Positions 53,708 to 62,868 of a stretch of DNA of 64,000 nt are shown here, piece after piece. Origin of the DNA: an uncultured Paracoccaceae bacterium (GTDB lineage: Bacteria > Pseudomonadota > Alphaproteobacteria > Rhodobacterales > Rhodobacteraceae); assembly GCA_947497985.1 (NCBI GenBank), contig CANMIX010000014.1, positions 1 through 64,000 of the forward strand. Direction: 5' to 3'. A program made the position numbers and the translations under genes. Under the pieces are notes generated by a model. That model was not told the origin of the DNA. It ran no database searches and saw only the letters and a list, made by a program, of their open reading frames with translations. Position 1 is the stretch's first letter; each line of letters starts with the position of its first letter.

Positions 53708-55039
53708 TTACTCTTCGTCCAGAGCCTCAACCGCTTTTTGCAGATCGTCTTTGGAAACTTCTTTTTCCGAGACGTTTGCCTGCTCAACGATGTGGTCGAC
53801 AACTTTGTCTTCGAACAGAGGCGCGCGCAGCTGTTGCTGCATCTGTGGGTTCTGTTGAACAAACTCAAAGAACTGACGCTCTTGGCCAGGATACTGGCGC
53901 GCTTGGTTCATGATCGCTTGCGTCATCTCTGCGTCAGAGACTTCAACTTCGGCCTTTTGACCCAGCTCGGCCAGCAGCAGACCCAGACGGACGCGACGCT
54001 CAGCCAGAGTGTTGTGCTCTTCTGTTGCTTCGATTTCCGGGTGGTCGTGACCTTCCACTTCGGGGTTTTCTTCGTGCCACAGTTGGTGTGCGATTTGCTT
54101 GGCTTCTGCTTCAACCAGCGACGGTGGCAGGTCGAAAGACACCAGACCATCCAGTTGGTCCAGCAGGCCACGCTTCATAACAGCGCGGGACGCGCCAACA
54201 TATTCAGCTTCCAGACGCTCAGCGATCTGACCCTTCAGGGCTTCCAGATCTTCTGCACCAAATTTCTTGGCCAGCTCGTCATTCACTTCCGCTGCTTTGG
54301 GCGCTTTGACTTCTTTTACCTTACAGGTGAAGACAGCCGCTTTGCCCGCCAGGTGCTCTGCACCGTACTCTTCTGGGAAAGAGACGTTTACGTCTTTTTC
54401 TTCACCAGCTTTGGTGCCAACCAGCTGCTCTTCAAAACCAGGGATGAAGGAGTTGGAGCCCAGTGTCAGCGGGTAATCATCGCCTGCGCCGCCTTCAAAG
54501 GCTTCGCCATCAACTTTGCCCAGGAAGTCGATGACAACTTGGTCGCCGTCTTCTGCTGCAGCACCGTCTTCACGCGCTTCGAAATCGGTTGCGGTCGAGG
54601 CCAGGTTTTCCAGAGCTTCGGCAACGCCAGCTTCGTCAGCTTTGACAACAAGTTTCTCCAGCTCAACGCCCGAGAAATCAACGTCAGGAATTGCTGGGAG
54701 CGCCTCATAGGTCATCTCAACATTGACGTCGTCGCCTTCTTTCCAATCTTCATTGGTCATTTTGACGTCGGGCTGCAGCGCAGGGCGGTCGCCGCTGTCT
54801 TCAAAGTGCTTGTTCATCGCACCATCAACAGTTTCCTGCATCGCTTCGCCCATCAGGCGCTCGCCGAACTGCTTTTTCAGCAGAGCCATAGGCACTTTGC
54901 CTTTGCGGAAGCCTTTCATTTCGACTTCGGGCTGTGCCTCGACCAGCTTTTCATTCACTTTCGCGTCCAGCTCAGCTGCCGTGATGGTGATTGCGTAGCC
55001 GCGTTTCAAACCTTCGTTCAGTGTCTCGGTGACCTGCAT
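53708..55039 (-). CDS. tig: Trigger factor
   Basis: A 443-residue ribosome-associated chaperone and peptidyl-prolyl isomerase. The ribosome-binding domain begins [20 protein letters not shown] and contains [19 protein letters not shown], which holds the GFRxGKxP signature. A PPIase domain ([19 protein letters not shown]) and a C-terminal helical domain ([20 protein letters not shown]) follow. ATG 55039 follows GGGGAA; the ~50-residue upstream extension is not supported. Confidence 0.96.
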   Translation of the reverse strand: MQVTETLNEGLKRGYAITITAAELDAKVNEKLVEAQPEVEMKGFRKGKVPMALLKKQFGERLMGEAMQETVDGAMNKHFEDSGDRPALQPDVKMTNEDWKEGDDVNVEMTYEALPAIPDVDFSGVELEKLVVKADEAGVAEALENLASTATDFEAREDGAAAEDGDQVVIDFLGKVDGEAFEGGAGDDYPLTLGSNSFIPGFEEQLVGTKAGEEKDVNVSFPEEYGAEHLAGKAAVFTCKVKEVKAPKAAEVNDELAKKFGAEDLEALKGQIAERLEAEYVGASRAVMKRGLLDQLDGLVSFDLPPSLVEAEAKQIAHQLWHEENPEVEGHDHPEIEATEEHNTLAERRVRLGLLLAELGQKAEVEVSDAEMTQAIMNQARQYPGQERQFFEFVQQNPQMQQQLRAPLFEDKVVDHIVEQANVSEKEVSKDDLQKAVEALDEE

Positions 55040-55308
55040 CGTATTCCCCATAAGAGATTCGGGGCATGCGCGCAGACGCAGCCCACAGACAATTTGTGGC
55101 GTTCTATGTGTCCCGCACGTCCGGCGCAAGAGGCATTGCCCATTTGTAAGGCTCACAATGGATAAAACCGTCATTTTTCCGGATCGCACATCGGTTACCC
55201 CACATTAACCAAGTCTTCAGACTCTCGCGCAGCGCCCCCTCCTTTCCCGATTTTTGCCATTTTGTCGGCCTAGCGTTTAACCTCCACTTGCATCTGGGGA
55301 GATGGGAC

Positions 55309-55515
55309 ATGCAAATTGCCACAGGCCGCGCGCTGAATGGGTTCACACAAACCACGCTGGACGTCGCGTTGGATATTCAGGAATTGGTGTTGCGCCGCCG
55401 CATGTTGTTCCGACTGCTGCGCGGATTTGATTTCGACGCCCCGGTTGCCCGCAATGAGGCAATCACGGATACAGTTCCCACCTGGATGCAAACGCCCGAA
55501 TTCGCGCCCCGCTGA
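55309..55515 (+). CDS. Small hypothetical protein
   Basis: A 68-residue protein MQIATGRALNGFTQTTLDVA with a basic RRRMLFRLLRGF centre and a Thr/Pro-containing tail. ATG 55309 is preceded by GGGAGATGGG, a good ribosome site, and the frame ends just before the convergent NRPS gene. I do not recognise it and there is no partner; translation is plausible but unproven. Confidence 0.5.
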   Translation: MQIATGRALNGFTQTTLDVALDIQELVLRRRMLFRLLRGFDFDAPVARNEAITDTVPTWMQTPEFAPR

Positions 55516-55530
55516 CCGGCGCTTATGCGA

Positions 55531-58500
55531 TCACGCGCCGTTTTGTTTTGCGGAATTCGACGCTGTCGCGGTGGATGCGTCCAGTAGCCTTTTCCGGGTG
55601 CGTTCCAAAAGCATGCGCTGTTGTAGTTCCAAAAAACCGGTGAACTGCAGCGCAAGTGTTGTCACATGCGGCTCTTCCAACATGCTGAGATGGCCACCCG
55701 CGGCGTCGATGACAGTAAAGCCGCTTTCGGCGACGGGCGCCCAGCCCAGCCCGCTTTTGATGCCCGCTGCGCTGTCAAAGAAATTGTCTTGCGCACGAAA
55801 GATCGTCAGCGGCACATCAATGGGGCGTGGCTCATAGGAAGCGACGGCCAATTCATTCAACGCGACCAACCTGGACACGGAGGTTGGCGTCTGACCGTTG
55901 CCTTGCGCTGCAGCCTTTTGCGCCCGGCGGCGCGCCTGGGCATAGCGGACGTTATCCAACCTGCGGCTTAGGATATGACGCGGTAGCGCCAAACCTAAAT
56001 GACGCGCCTGGCGGAAATGCGATTTTAGCCGAGCGAGGCCTGACTGCTCCAACCGCCCTCCGGGGCCTGTCGCATCGAACATGGCAAAAAAGGCAACGTC
56101 TCGCCCGGCAGCTCGAAACTGACGCGCCATCTCGAATGCCACATATGAGCCAAGCGAAACCGACATAAGATTGATCGGCCCTTCCGGGTAATATTCCATG
56201 ATATCCAGCACATAACGCCGCGCTGTGAATTCAATGCCGGTGGGTGTATTTTCATCCAAAGCACCAACAGACACGCCAAGCATGGGTTGGTTTTCCCCAA
56301 GATGACGCGCCAAGGGGCGGAAATAACACTCCTCCTTGCCCAGAACATGAACCGCAAACAACGGCGGTCGATTGCCCTTGGGCTGGATTGGAACAATGTG
56401 TTTCGGCGCGCTGCTGCCGGTCTCCAGAATGCGGGCAAGACCACGTGCAGTGGGGTTTTCTTTTAGATCCATAATACCCAACTGCGCACCGGTCTCGGTC
56501 TCAATCCGCCCCAAAAGTTCGACAGCTGTCAAAGAATGACCACCCAGATCATAGAAATCGTCGGTCACTGAGATGGATTTCTCCCCCAGAACACGCGCCA
56601 TGATGGTTTGCACCCGGCGCTCTAACGCGGTCTCTCCGCCTTCAGGGAGTTTGACAACTTTGGCCCGGTGGTCGCCCGACCGTGGCAGGGCTTTCAAATC
56701 GACCTTGCCGCCCGCTGTTGTGTGGAATGCGTCAACGTATTGGATTTCAGGGCGCATCTGCGCGGGCAAACGGTGCCGAAGGTTTTGGCCGATTGCGATC
56801 AGATCCGGCGTTCCATCCACTTTGACCCAGGCCATGAGGCGAGCCGTTGGCTGGTCACGATCAATCACGTCCACAATCACCTCGGCCTCCGGCAGGATGT
56901 CCTCCATTGCGCGTTCCACATCCCTCAGATCAATGCGAAATCCGCGCAGTTTGACCTGCCGGTCGCTGCGCCCCAGGAACCGCAACTGGCGGTCTTCCCC
57001 CCATGTTGCCCGGTCACCGGTCAGGTAAAGACGACCGGTTCCTGCAAAACCATCAGGGCGAAAGGCGGCGCGCGTCTGTTCTGGCAGGCCCAGATACCCC
57101 TGCGCCACGGCCGCGCCACCAATGGCCAGCTCCCCCTCCACACCCTGCGGGCACAGGCTGCCATCGGCGGCCACAACATAGGCCGTAGCGTGGGCAGTTG
57201 GCCGTCCAATCGGCACCTCTTGGCACGCGGTCATCTCGGTGGCTTCAAAAAACGTGCTGGTAATGGTGGCCTCGGTTGGACCGTAGCCGTTCATCCACCG
57301 GGTGTTCGGGGCGACATGTTGCCATTTCTGCAGCACATTGGGCTTCACCAACTCGCCGCCGACAATTGCAAGCCGGAGGCAATCCGGAACGCTGCGACCC
57401 TGCTCCACCAAATATTGCGTCAAAACCGTCCAAAAGGCTGTGGGCATGTTGGCGACTGTAACGCGATGTTTTTCCAAAGCAGCAAAGAAGGCCGCAGGTG
57501 ACTGGGCCATGGCTTCATTGCGCAAAACCAAGGTAGCTCCCGCCAGAAGGGTCGGGATGATCTCCTCAAGGGCGACGTCAAAGGAGAGGCTGGCAAACTG
57601 CAAAACGCGATCTGCCTGTCCAAGGTCAAACGTCGGGATAATTGCCGCCGAATGCGCGGCAATATTGGTCCGCGTGACCACGACCCCTTTGGGAACCCCG
57701 GTCGAGCCTGAGGTGTAAATCACATAAGCCGGTGCATCCGGGTCAAAGTTGCCAACCTGCGGGGACGTCTTAGCGCTGGGGCAGACGGGCGATACAGGTG
57801 AAATCTCATCAGGTAAATCTGCATCCACATTGTGCGTCAGCGCTGTTTTGGCACCGCTGTCGACCAACATGTGGTGTTGGTGGGCCGCAGGATATGTCGG
57901 GTCCACTGGAACAAATGCCGCTCCGAGTTTCAAAACTGCAAGGACAGAGACAATAAAATCAACCGAGCGTTCTAGGGAAATCGCAACCATATCCCCTGCC
58001 CCAACCCCTCGCTCCTGCAGCAGACGGGCCAGACCGTTCGCGCGTTGATCCACCATCGCAAAAGTGTAGGGCTCTGTCGGCGATACGGTGCGTTGACCGG
58101 CATCGTTTTGCGCTTCAGCCGCCACATTTTGCACCGCAACCGCATCCGGCTGCGTCTGCACCATGTTTTCGAACCGATCCATGATATCGTCAGGCGAGGC
58201 TTCAAGCACCCGTTCCGGGCGCCCCAAATCCACCAGTGCGGCCCGTTCCGGCCCCGACATCATGTCCAACTCACCTAGCAGGGTCTCGGGTGTGGCGCGG
58301 GCCATGGCGTTAAGGAGCGCGATCAGGTGGTCGCGCAGCGACCGCGCGATTGTTTCGGTGACTAAATGACGGTCAAATTCGAGCACGATTTTGAGCGTTT
58401 CTTCGCCATAAACCGCTAATGTCAGCGGTAGGCCGCCTTCTTCATGTAGAGATATTTTCGGCTGCAGATTTCCATGGTAGCGATCAAATACAAGCGATTC

Positions 58501-59610
58501 CATGCTGCCCCGTTCGAACATCACCACCGTGCTAAACAAAGGCTGGTGCCCCCCAAGGCCGCCCCATGTTCTGACATCGCTGATGGGTGATTGTTCGAAC
58601 GGGTGCATGGCGCGGATGTCTTTCCGCAGACCATTCACCAATGTTCCAAGCGTTTTATCACGCCCGATCAACAGGCGCAGGGGCAAGGTGTTGATCAGAC
58701 AACCAACCGTGTTCTGACTGTCGGAAACCGCAAACCGCCCGGACCGAACCGTCCCCATTGTAACATCGTCGCGCCCTTGCCAGCGCGCCAAAACAAGACC
58801 CCAGGCCGCTTGTATAAAATTCGCCAGCGTGCCGTCACAGGCGGCCGCCATCTGGGTAAGCGGTTTGGTAATCTCGGGACCAACTGTGACGCTTAGCGCA
58901 TCCTTGCGACCGACCACCATATCCGGGTCGGTCCCCGCACCTGCAGGCGTGCACGGCAGGGTCAATGCGCCGCTGTTTTCAAACTCTTTCAGATAGTGCT
59001 CAAAAAACGCCTTGGCCTGCGTGCTCTTTTCGCCGCCCAGGGCGATTTCGGTGGCGACCTGCCGAAACGGTTTAGGCGTAACTTTCGGGTCAGGCAGCGC
59101 GCCCGTTTCCAATCCGGCCAGCAAATCAGCGAGGATCTGTGCCATGCTGCGTCCATCGACAATCGCATGGTGGGCCGTGATAATGACATACCCGCTCTCA
59201 TCGCTGCGGCGGAGCCACGACAACCGCCAGCCGGGGCCGTTTTGCAGATCCAGACCTTTGTCGCGGTCTTCACATAAAAATTCGTTTAGGGCCGCGTCAT
59301 GGGATTGCGGCCTTCGTTTGGACCAATCCCGCGCATCCAAGGCGACATCTACGTGGTCCAAAGTGAACTGCAAGGGGCGGCGGACTTTCTGCCAGGAAAT
59401 CACACTGCGCAACACATCATAGCGCGCAATCAATTCTTGCCAGATCGCGATCAATTGGGTCTGCTGCGGAAATCCATGATCGAACCGTAAAACCATTTGT
59501 TCCAGATTGACCCACGGCTGGTTGGAGCCCGCACTTTCGTAAATCATCGCCATCTGCATGGCGGTGACGGGAAATCCTTCGCCGTTATTGTCCAATCTTT
59601 GTTCGGTCAT
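55531..59610 (-). CDS. Single-module non-ribosomal peptide synthetase (C-A-PCP-TE)
   Basis: A 1359-residue NRPS. The condensation domain (about 12-450) has the HHxxxDG motif HHAIVDG at 147-153. The adenylation domain (about 478-985) has YTSGSTGVPKG at 632, NGYGPTEATI, LTGDRATWGEDRQ and the catalytic Lys in AGGKVDLKAL. A carrier domain (Ser1026 in DLGGHSLTAVEL) and a thioesterase (about 1080-1330) follow. The thioesterase nucleophile is Ser1152 in MSVSLGSYVA, where the usual GxSxG begins with Ser. The D after FASLSF (core A4) is kept, so it activates an alpha-amino acid. My hand reading of the specificity residues is D-V-E-N-I-G-G-I-T; I do not assign a substrate. No tailoring genes, MbtH or phosphopantetheinyl transferase lie nearby. 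Confidence 0.93.
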   Translation of the reverse strand: MTEQRLDNNGEGFPVTAMQMAMIYESAGSNQPWVNLEQMVLRFDHGFPQQTQLIAIWQELIARYDVLRSVISWQKVRRPLQFTLDHVDVALDARDWSKRRPQSHDAALNEFLCEDRDKGLDLQNGPGWRLSWLRRSDESGYVIITAHHAIVDGRSMAQILADLLAGLETGALPDPKVTPKPFRQVATEIALGGEKSTQAKAFFEHYLKEFENSGALTLPCTPAGAGTDPDMVVGRKDALSVTVGPEITKPLTQMAAACDGTLANFIQAAWGLVLARWQGRDDVTMGTVRSGRFAVSDSQNTVGCLINTLPLRLLIGRDKTLGTLVNGLRKDIRAMHPFEQSPISDVRTWGGLGGHQPLFSTVVMFERGSMESLVFDRYHGNLQPKISLHEEGGLPLTLAVYGEETLKIVLEFDRHLVTETIARSLRDHLIALLNAMARATPETLLGELDMMSGPERAALVDLGRPERVLEASPDDIMDRFENMVQTQPDAVAVQNVAAEAQNDAGQRTVSPTEPYTFAMVDQRANGLARLLQERGVGAGDMVAISLERSVDFIVSVLAVLKLGAAFVPVDPTYPAAHQHHMLVDSGAKTALTHNVDADLPDEISPVSPVCPSAKTSPQVGNFDPDAPAYVIYTSGSTGVPKGVVVTRTNIAAHSAAIIPTFDLGQADRVLQFASLSFDVALEEIIPTLLAGATLVLRNEAMAQSPAAFFAALEKHRVTVANMPTAFWTVLTQYLVEQGRSVPDCLRLAIVGGELVKPNVLQKWQHVAPNTRWMNGYGPTEATITSTFFEATEMTACQEVPIGRPTAHATAYVVAADGSLCPQGVEGELAIGGAAVAQGYLGLPEQTRAAFRPDGFAGTGRLYLTGDRATWGEDRQLRFLGRSDRQVKLRGFRIDLRDVERAMEDILPEAEVIVDVIDRDQPTARLMAWVKVDGTPDLIAIGQNLRHRLPAQMRPEIQYVDAFHTTAGGKVDLKALPRSGDHRAKVVKLPEGGETALERRVQTIMARVLGEKSISVTDDFYDLGGHSLTAVELLGRIETETGAQLGIMDLKENPTARGLARILETGSSAPKHIVPIQPKGNRPPLFAVHVLGKEECYFRPLARHLGENQPMLGVSVGALDENTPTGIEFTARRYVLDIMEYYPEGPINLMSVSLGSYVAFEMARQFRAAGRDVAFFAMFDATGPGGRLEQSGLARLKSHFRQARHLGLALPRHILSRRLDNVRYAQARRRAQKAAAQGNGQTPTSVSRLVALNELAVASYEPRPIDVPLTIFRAQDNFFDSAAGIKSGLGWAPVAESGFTVIDAAGGHLSMLEEPHVTTLALQFTGFLELQQRMLLERTRKRLLDASTATASNSAKQNGA

Positions 59611-60156
59611 CGCACCCTGCGTCTCGCACGAACATCGCGCGCTTGTGCCCTAAAAACGGTTCTTCGTTTTAACCGATGTTCCAAAATTCCGTCGAAATTT
59701 CTTGAAACCCTGTGAAATTTCTTCAGCCGCGCATGTTTTCTCCAAACAATAATTGGAAAAATACGGATATTATCACACGCTAGGAAACAGCAACCAGATG
59801 CAACCTAACTGCACCTTTTGCTACACAGTTTTGTGTTTTCAAACCGGCACTTTAACGACCTATATACCTTAAAATGCCACGGCAAAGCCGCGGAACCGAA
59901 CACGTGTTTATCATCACCTTGCGCACCGTCCCGCGAAAAAATCCGGGCGCCGACACTGCAAAATCCTTTGAAATGCCCTAATTTGCATATTTACAGGAAT
60001 TGCGAACAAAGGCACGCACTCTCGGGTTGTTTTTTGTGAACGAAAATCTACCCGCGCTGAAAAACTGCAAGTGCTACATGCCGTAATCTTTTTTTACCGC
60101 CTGTTAACCATCTTTTTTTGTTTCCGATTTATAAAGAAATACAAGGAGAGAGAGAA
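59611..60156. other. AT-rich intergenic region upstream of the NRPS
   Basis: This is noticeably more AT-rich than its neighbours, with no supported gene. It probably contains the NRPS promoter on the minus strand and, at its right end, the ribosome site AAGGAGAGAGAG of the small membrane protein. No terminator or RNA gene is evident. Confidence 0.5.
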
Positions 60157-60375
60157 ATGTCGCCGCACCAATCGTCTGTTGTGCCCGTCCATCCCCAACG
60201 CACTGGCCCCAGCGCCGAGAACGTCAATCGGGATGCGCGCAAGGATGAAGAGACGTCGCCGCGCCTTTCGGGAGGTAAAGAAATGACCAAAGCCCCACAC
60301 GGTTGGTGGATTTTTCCGGCTATTTTATGCGCCCTTGTGTTTTGGGGCACCATCCTGTTCTGGCTGTTGCTGTGA
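60157..60375 (+). CDS. Small membrane protein with two possible starts
   Basis: From ATG 60157 (AAGGAGAGAGAG 3 bases upstream) the protein has 72 residues. It has a polar N-terminus and one C-terminal membrane helix (WWIFPAILCALVFWGTILFW). An internal ATG at 60283, behind GGGAGG, gives a 30-residue form MTKAPHGWWIFPAILCALVF. Both sites look functional, so either or both forms could be made. Function unknown; the helix suggests an inner-membrane micro-protein. Confidence 0.6.
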   Translation: MSPHQSSVVPVHPQRTGPSAENVNRDARKDEETSPRLSGGKEMTKAPHGWWIFPAILCALVFWGTILFWLLL

Positions 60376-60991
60376 CCAGCTTGGCGGTGGTTCAAAGCAG
60401 TTGAGGATTTCAACTCATCCACAAATTGTCACGGCCTGCCCTCTACCCTGTTTTGGGCTGTCTCTTACGGGCACAGCGCTTGCCTGATGCGATCTTGAAT
60501 ACAGCAGGTGCTTGCACACCCCTGAGCAGACAATCGGCGTGACCTTTCAGGCGTTTGTCGACGCGTCACATTGGGATCGCCGTTAGCATACGCTACGGCA
60601 GAATGTCTGCAAATATCGCTCGCCAAAGTCGGTCCCTGATTTGAGACGTGCGTTCTGAAGCAACCAACACGGCCCCCTCACACGCAGAACTCCCGCAATC
60701 CCGATAAAGCGTTTACGTTGCCCACAAGGGCCTCACAGAAATCCCAAAACGGACGATCTACTGGCCGGGCACCTCCCCGCAGCCAAACATATTCGTATAC
60801 ATGGCAAACGCCCCCAAACGGAGGCGGCGACACTCGACTGTCAGGTATCTATGTCCGGTGACTTTTGAGGAATGAGCTACGCCATATGAACGTTGCGTTC
60901 AGCAAATCGCCAGCAGGACATTCCACCATCGGAATATTTCACCACGCCCCACCCAACTGCTGAAAATAGGTGGAAGGAATAAAACTAAAAA
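60376..60991. other. Gene-free region before the mobilisation genes
   Basis: All frames are interrupted and no start with a ribosome site stands out. It marks the passage from ordinary chromosomal genes to the mobilisation module, so an element boundary, oriT or both may lie here. I cannot point to a specific att repeat. Confidence 0.5.
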
Positions 60992-61132
60992 ATGGTGCGC
61001 AGCGAAAGAACTGCTTCGAACCAAATTGTTGACGAGTCGTGTACTGATTTCAATGAGATTTTTGAAGAACTTGAACGCTGGAGCAACGTTATCAAAGACC
61101 AGAGGCATGAGCTGCGAGGGCCGCGTCCATGA
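60992..61132 (+). CDS. Small ORF coupled to mobC
   Basis: A 46-residue frame MVRSERTASNQIVDESCTDF continues with FEELERWSNVIKDQ and ends in ATGA with the mobC start, a typical translational coupling. A GGAAGGA stands 13 bases before the ATG, rather far. The helical, charged sequence could be a relaxosome accessory protein. It is a candidate only. Confidence 0.45.
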   Translation: MVRSERTASNQIVDESCTDFNEIFEELERWSNVIKDQRHELRGPRP

Positions 61133-61485
61133 GCCGTGTCGCCCCGTTTTCATTGAGATTGACCACTGAGGAACGCCAGCAGCTTGAAGCCCAAGCTGGG
61201 ACGATGCCAGTCGGTTCCTATATCAAGTCCGTGGTTTTTGCCGACGAAGCTCCCAAATATCGTAGTCGGCGGAAACCACCTGTTGCGGAGCAACAGCTCT
61301 TGGCTGAGGTGTTGGCTCGCCTTGGCCAGACACGCCATGCCAACAATCTCAACCAGATCGCCAAACACCTCAACCAAGGCACGCTCGAATTGGATGAGGA
61401 ACTGGCAGCAGATCTGAACGCTGCGATTGCCGATGTTACGTGGATGCGTGCCAAGCTGATGGAAGCACTTGGGGTGAAGTCATGA
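61129..61485 (+). CDS. Relaxosome accessory protein MobC-like
   Basis: This 118-residue protein has an N-terminal ribbon-helix-helix-like part (FSLRLTTEERQQLEAQAGTM) and the MobC motif RHANNLNQIAKHLNQGTLEL. It helps the relaxase open DNA at oriT. It overlaps the relaxase start in ATGA. Confidence 0.85.
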   Translation: MSRVAPFSLRLTTEERQQLEAQAGTMPVGSYIKSVVFADEAPKYRSRRKPPVAEQQLLAEVLARLGQTRHANNLNQIAKHLNQGTLELDEELAADLNAAIADVTWMRAKLMEALGVKS

Positions 61486-62765
61486 TCGTGGTGGCTTCTC
61501 AACGATCCGGAGCAGTCGCGTTGGCTGATCACCTGATGAACACCCGTGACAATGATCACGTTGAGCTGATCGATATGGATGGTTTTATCGCGGATGATCT
61601 GCATGGGGCACTGAAAGAAACCCATGCGATCTCGAAGGCCACCCGCTGTAAGCAGTTTTTGTTTTCGGTCTCACTTAATCCGCCTGAAGCTGAGGTCGCT
61701 ACAGATGAGGATTTCAAAGACGCCGCAGACCGTGTGGCGAAGGCTGTTGGCCTGAGTAATCAGCCACGCGCTATCGTCGTTCACGAAAAAAATGGACGCC
61801 GCCATGCGCATGCGGTGTGGTCGCGCATTGTTGTGGACGAAATGAAAGCGGTTCACCTTCCCCACTTCAAAACCAAGCTACGGGATGTGTCACGAGATCT
61901 GTTTTTGGATCACGGCTGGGTACTGCCCAACGGGTTGGCGACCTATGGCAATAAGAACCCATTGAACTTCACACTGTCGCAATGGCAGCAAGCCAAACGC
62001 CAAGGATACGACCCGCGGGAAATTAAACAAATTTTCCGCGACGCTTGGGAGCGCAGCGATGGCCTGAAGGGATTTCGCACAACATTGGAAGATCGCGGCT
62101 TTCATCTGGCCCAAGGTGACAGACGTGGGTTTGTTGCACTGGATCTGCAGGGAAAACCCTATTCCATCAGCAAATGGACAGGTGTTCGGGTCAAAGACTT
62201 AAAAGCTAAATTAGGCGCCCCTGCTGCGCTTCCCGCTGTATCAAAGGTTGAGCAAAACATACGTCAGCGCATGACGGCTCAGGTGAAGACCTATATTCGT
62301 GAAGTTAAGTCCCGCCATCGCGAAGAAATGTCGCCGTTTGTTGAATCCTGCGCCGCCATGATTGCTGCGCAACGTGCTGAACGCAAACATCTGAAAGACA
62401 AACAAGACGAGCGATGGGCACAGGAGTTAAAGACCCGTTCAGATCGCCTGAACAAAGGCTTACGGGGGATTTTTGACAGACTGACTGGCAAATCCGCCAA
62501 GATCAAACAGCAAAATGAACGTGAGGCGGTTGCCTGCGCTAAACGCGATCAAGCACAACGCGACGACCTAATCACAGCGCAGATCAAAGACCGCCGAGAC
62601 CTGCAAAAGAGCGTACGATCCGTGAAAGCGAAGCATAAGCAAGATCGCAAGATTCTTACCAAAACAATTGCGGATTATTTGCGGCGACCACCCATTGATG
62701 CCGAGCGCGAAAAGATCGCATCGCGATCACGCAAGCGATCTCGTGGGATAGATCTATCGCCCTGA
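61482..62765 (+). CDS. Relaxase (MobA/VirD2-like)
   Basis: A 427-residue conjugative relaxase. The N-terminal relaxase domain has the metal-binding His motif NGRRHAHAVWSRIVVDEMKA (HxHxxW) and a Gln-rich SKATRCKQFLFSVSLNPPEA segment. A C-terminal region of about 200 residues is basic and helical (KQDERWAQELKTRSDRLNKG). It nicks oriT and pilots the strand to the recipient. ATG 61482 overlaps the mobC stop; no earlier start is needed. The catalytic Tyr usual near the N-terminus is not obvious to me, which should be checked. Confidence 0.83.
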   Translation: MIVVASQRSGAVALADHLMNTRDNDHVELIDMDGFIADDLHGALKETHAISKATRCKQFLFSVSLNPPEAEVATDEDFKDAADRVAKAVGLSNQPRAIVVHEKNGRRHAHAVWSRIVVDEMKAVHLPHFKTKLRDVSRDLFLDHGWVLPNGLATYGNKNPLNFTLSQWQQAKRQGYDPREIKQIFRDAWERSDGLKGFRTTLEDRGFHLAQGDRRGFVALDLQGKPYSISKWTGVRVKDLKAKLGAPAALPAVSKVEQNIRQRMTAQVKTYIREVKSRHREEMSPFVESCAAMIAAQRAERKHLKDKQDERWAQELKTRSDRLNKGLRGIFDRLTGKSAKIKQQNEREAVACAKRDQAQRDDLITAQIKDRRDLQKSVRSVKAKHKQDRKILTKTIADYLRRPPIDAEREKIASRSRKRSRGIDLSP

Positions 62766-62868
62766 TCACACAGAAGTTTACCCGGAATTACCGCCCTATT
62801 ACCCACGAGAATCACACGCGTAATGTTTGATGTGAGAGACACTTTCAACCCTGATGAGGAGAAGTGTC

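Noticed and set aside
53582-55165. Plus-strand open frame of 527 residues
   Set aside because: Antisense of trigger factor; composition (many Phe, Leu, Arg) is that of a shadow frame.
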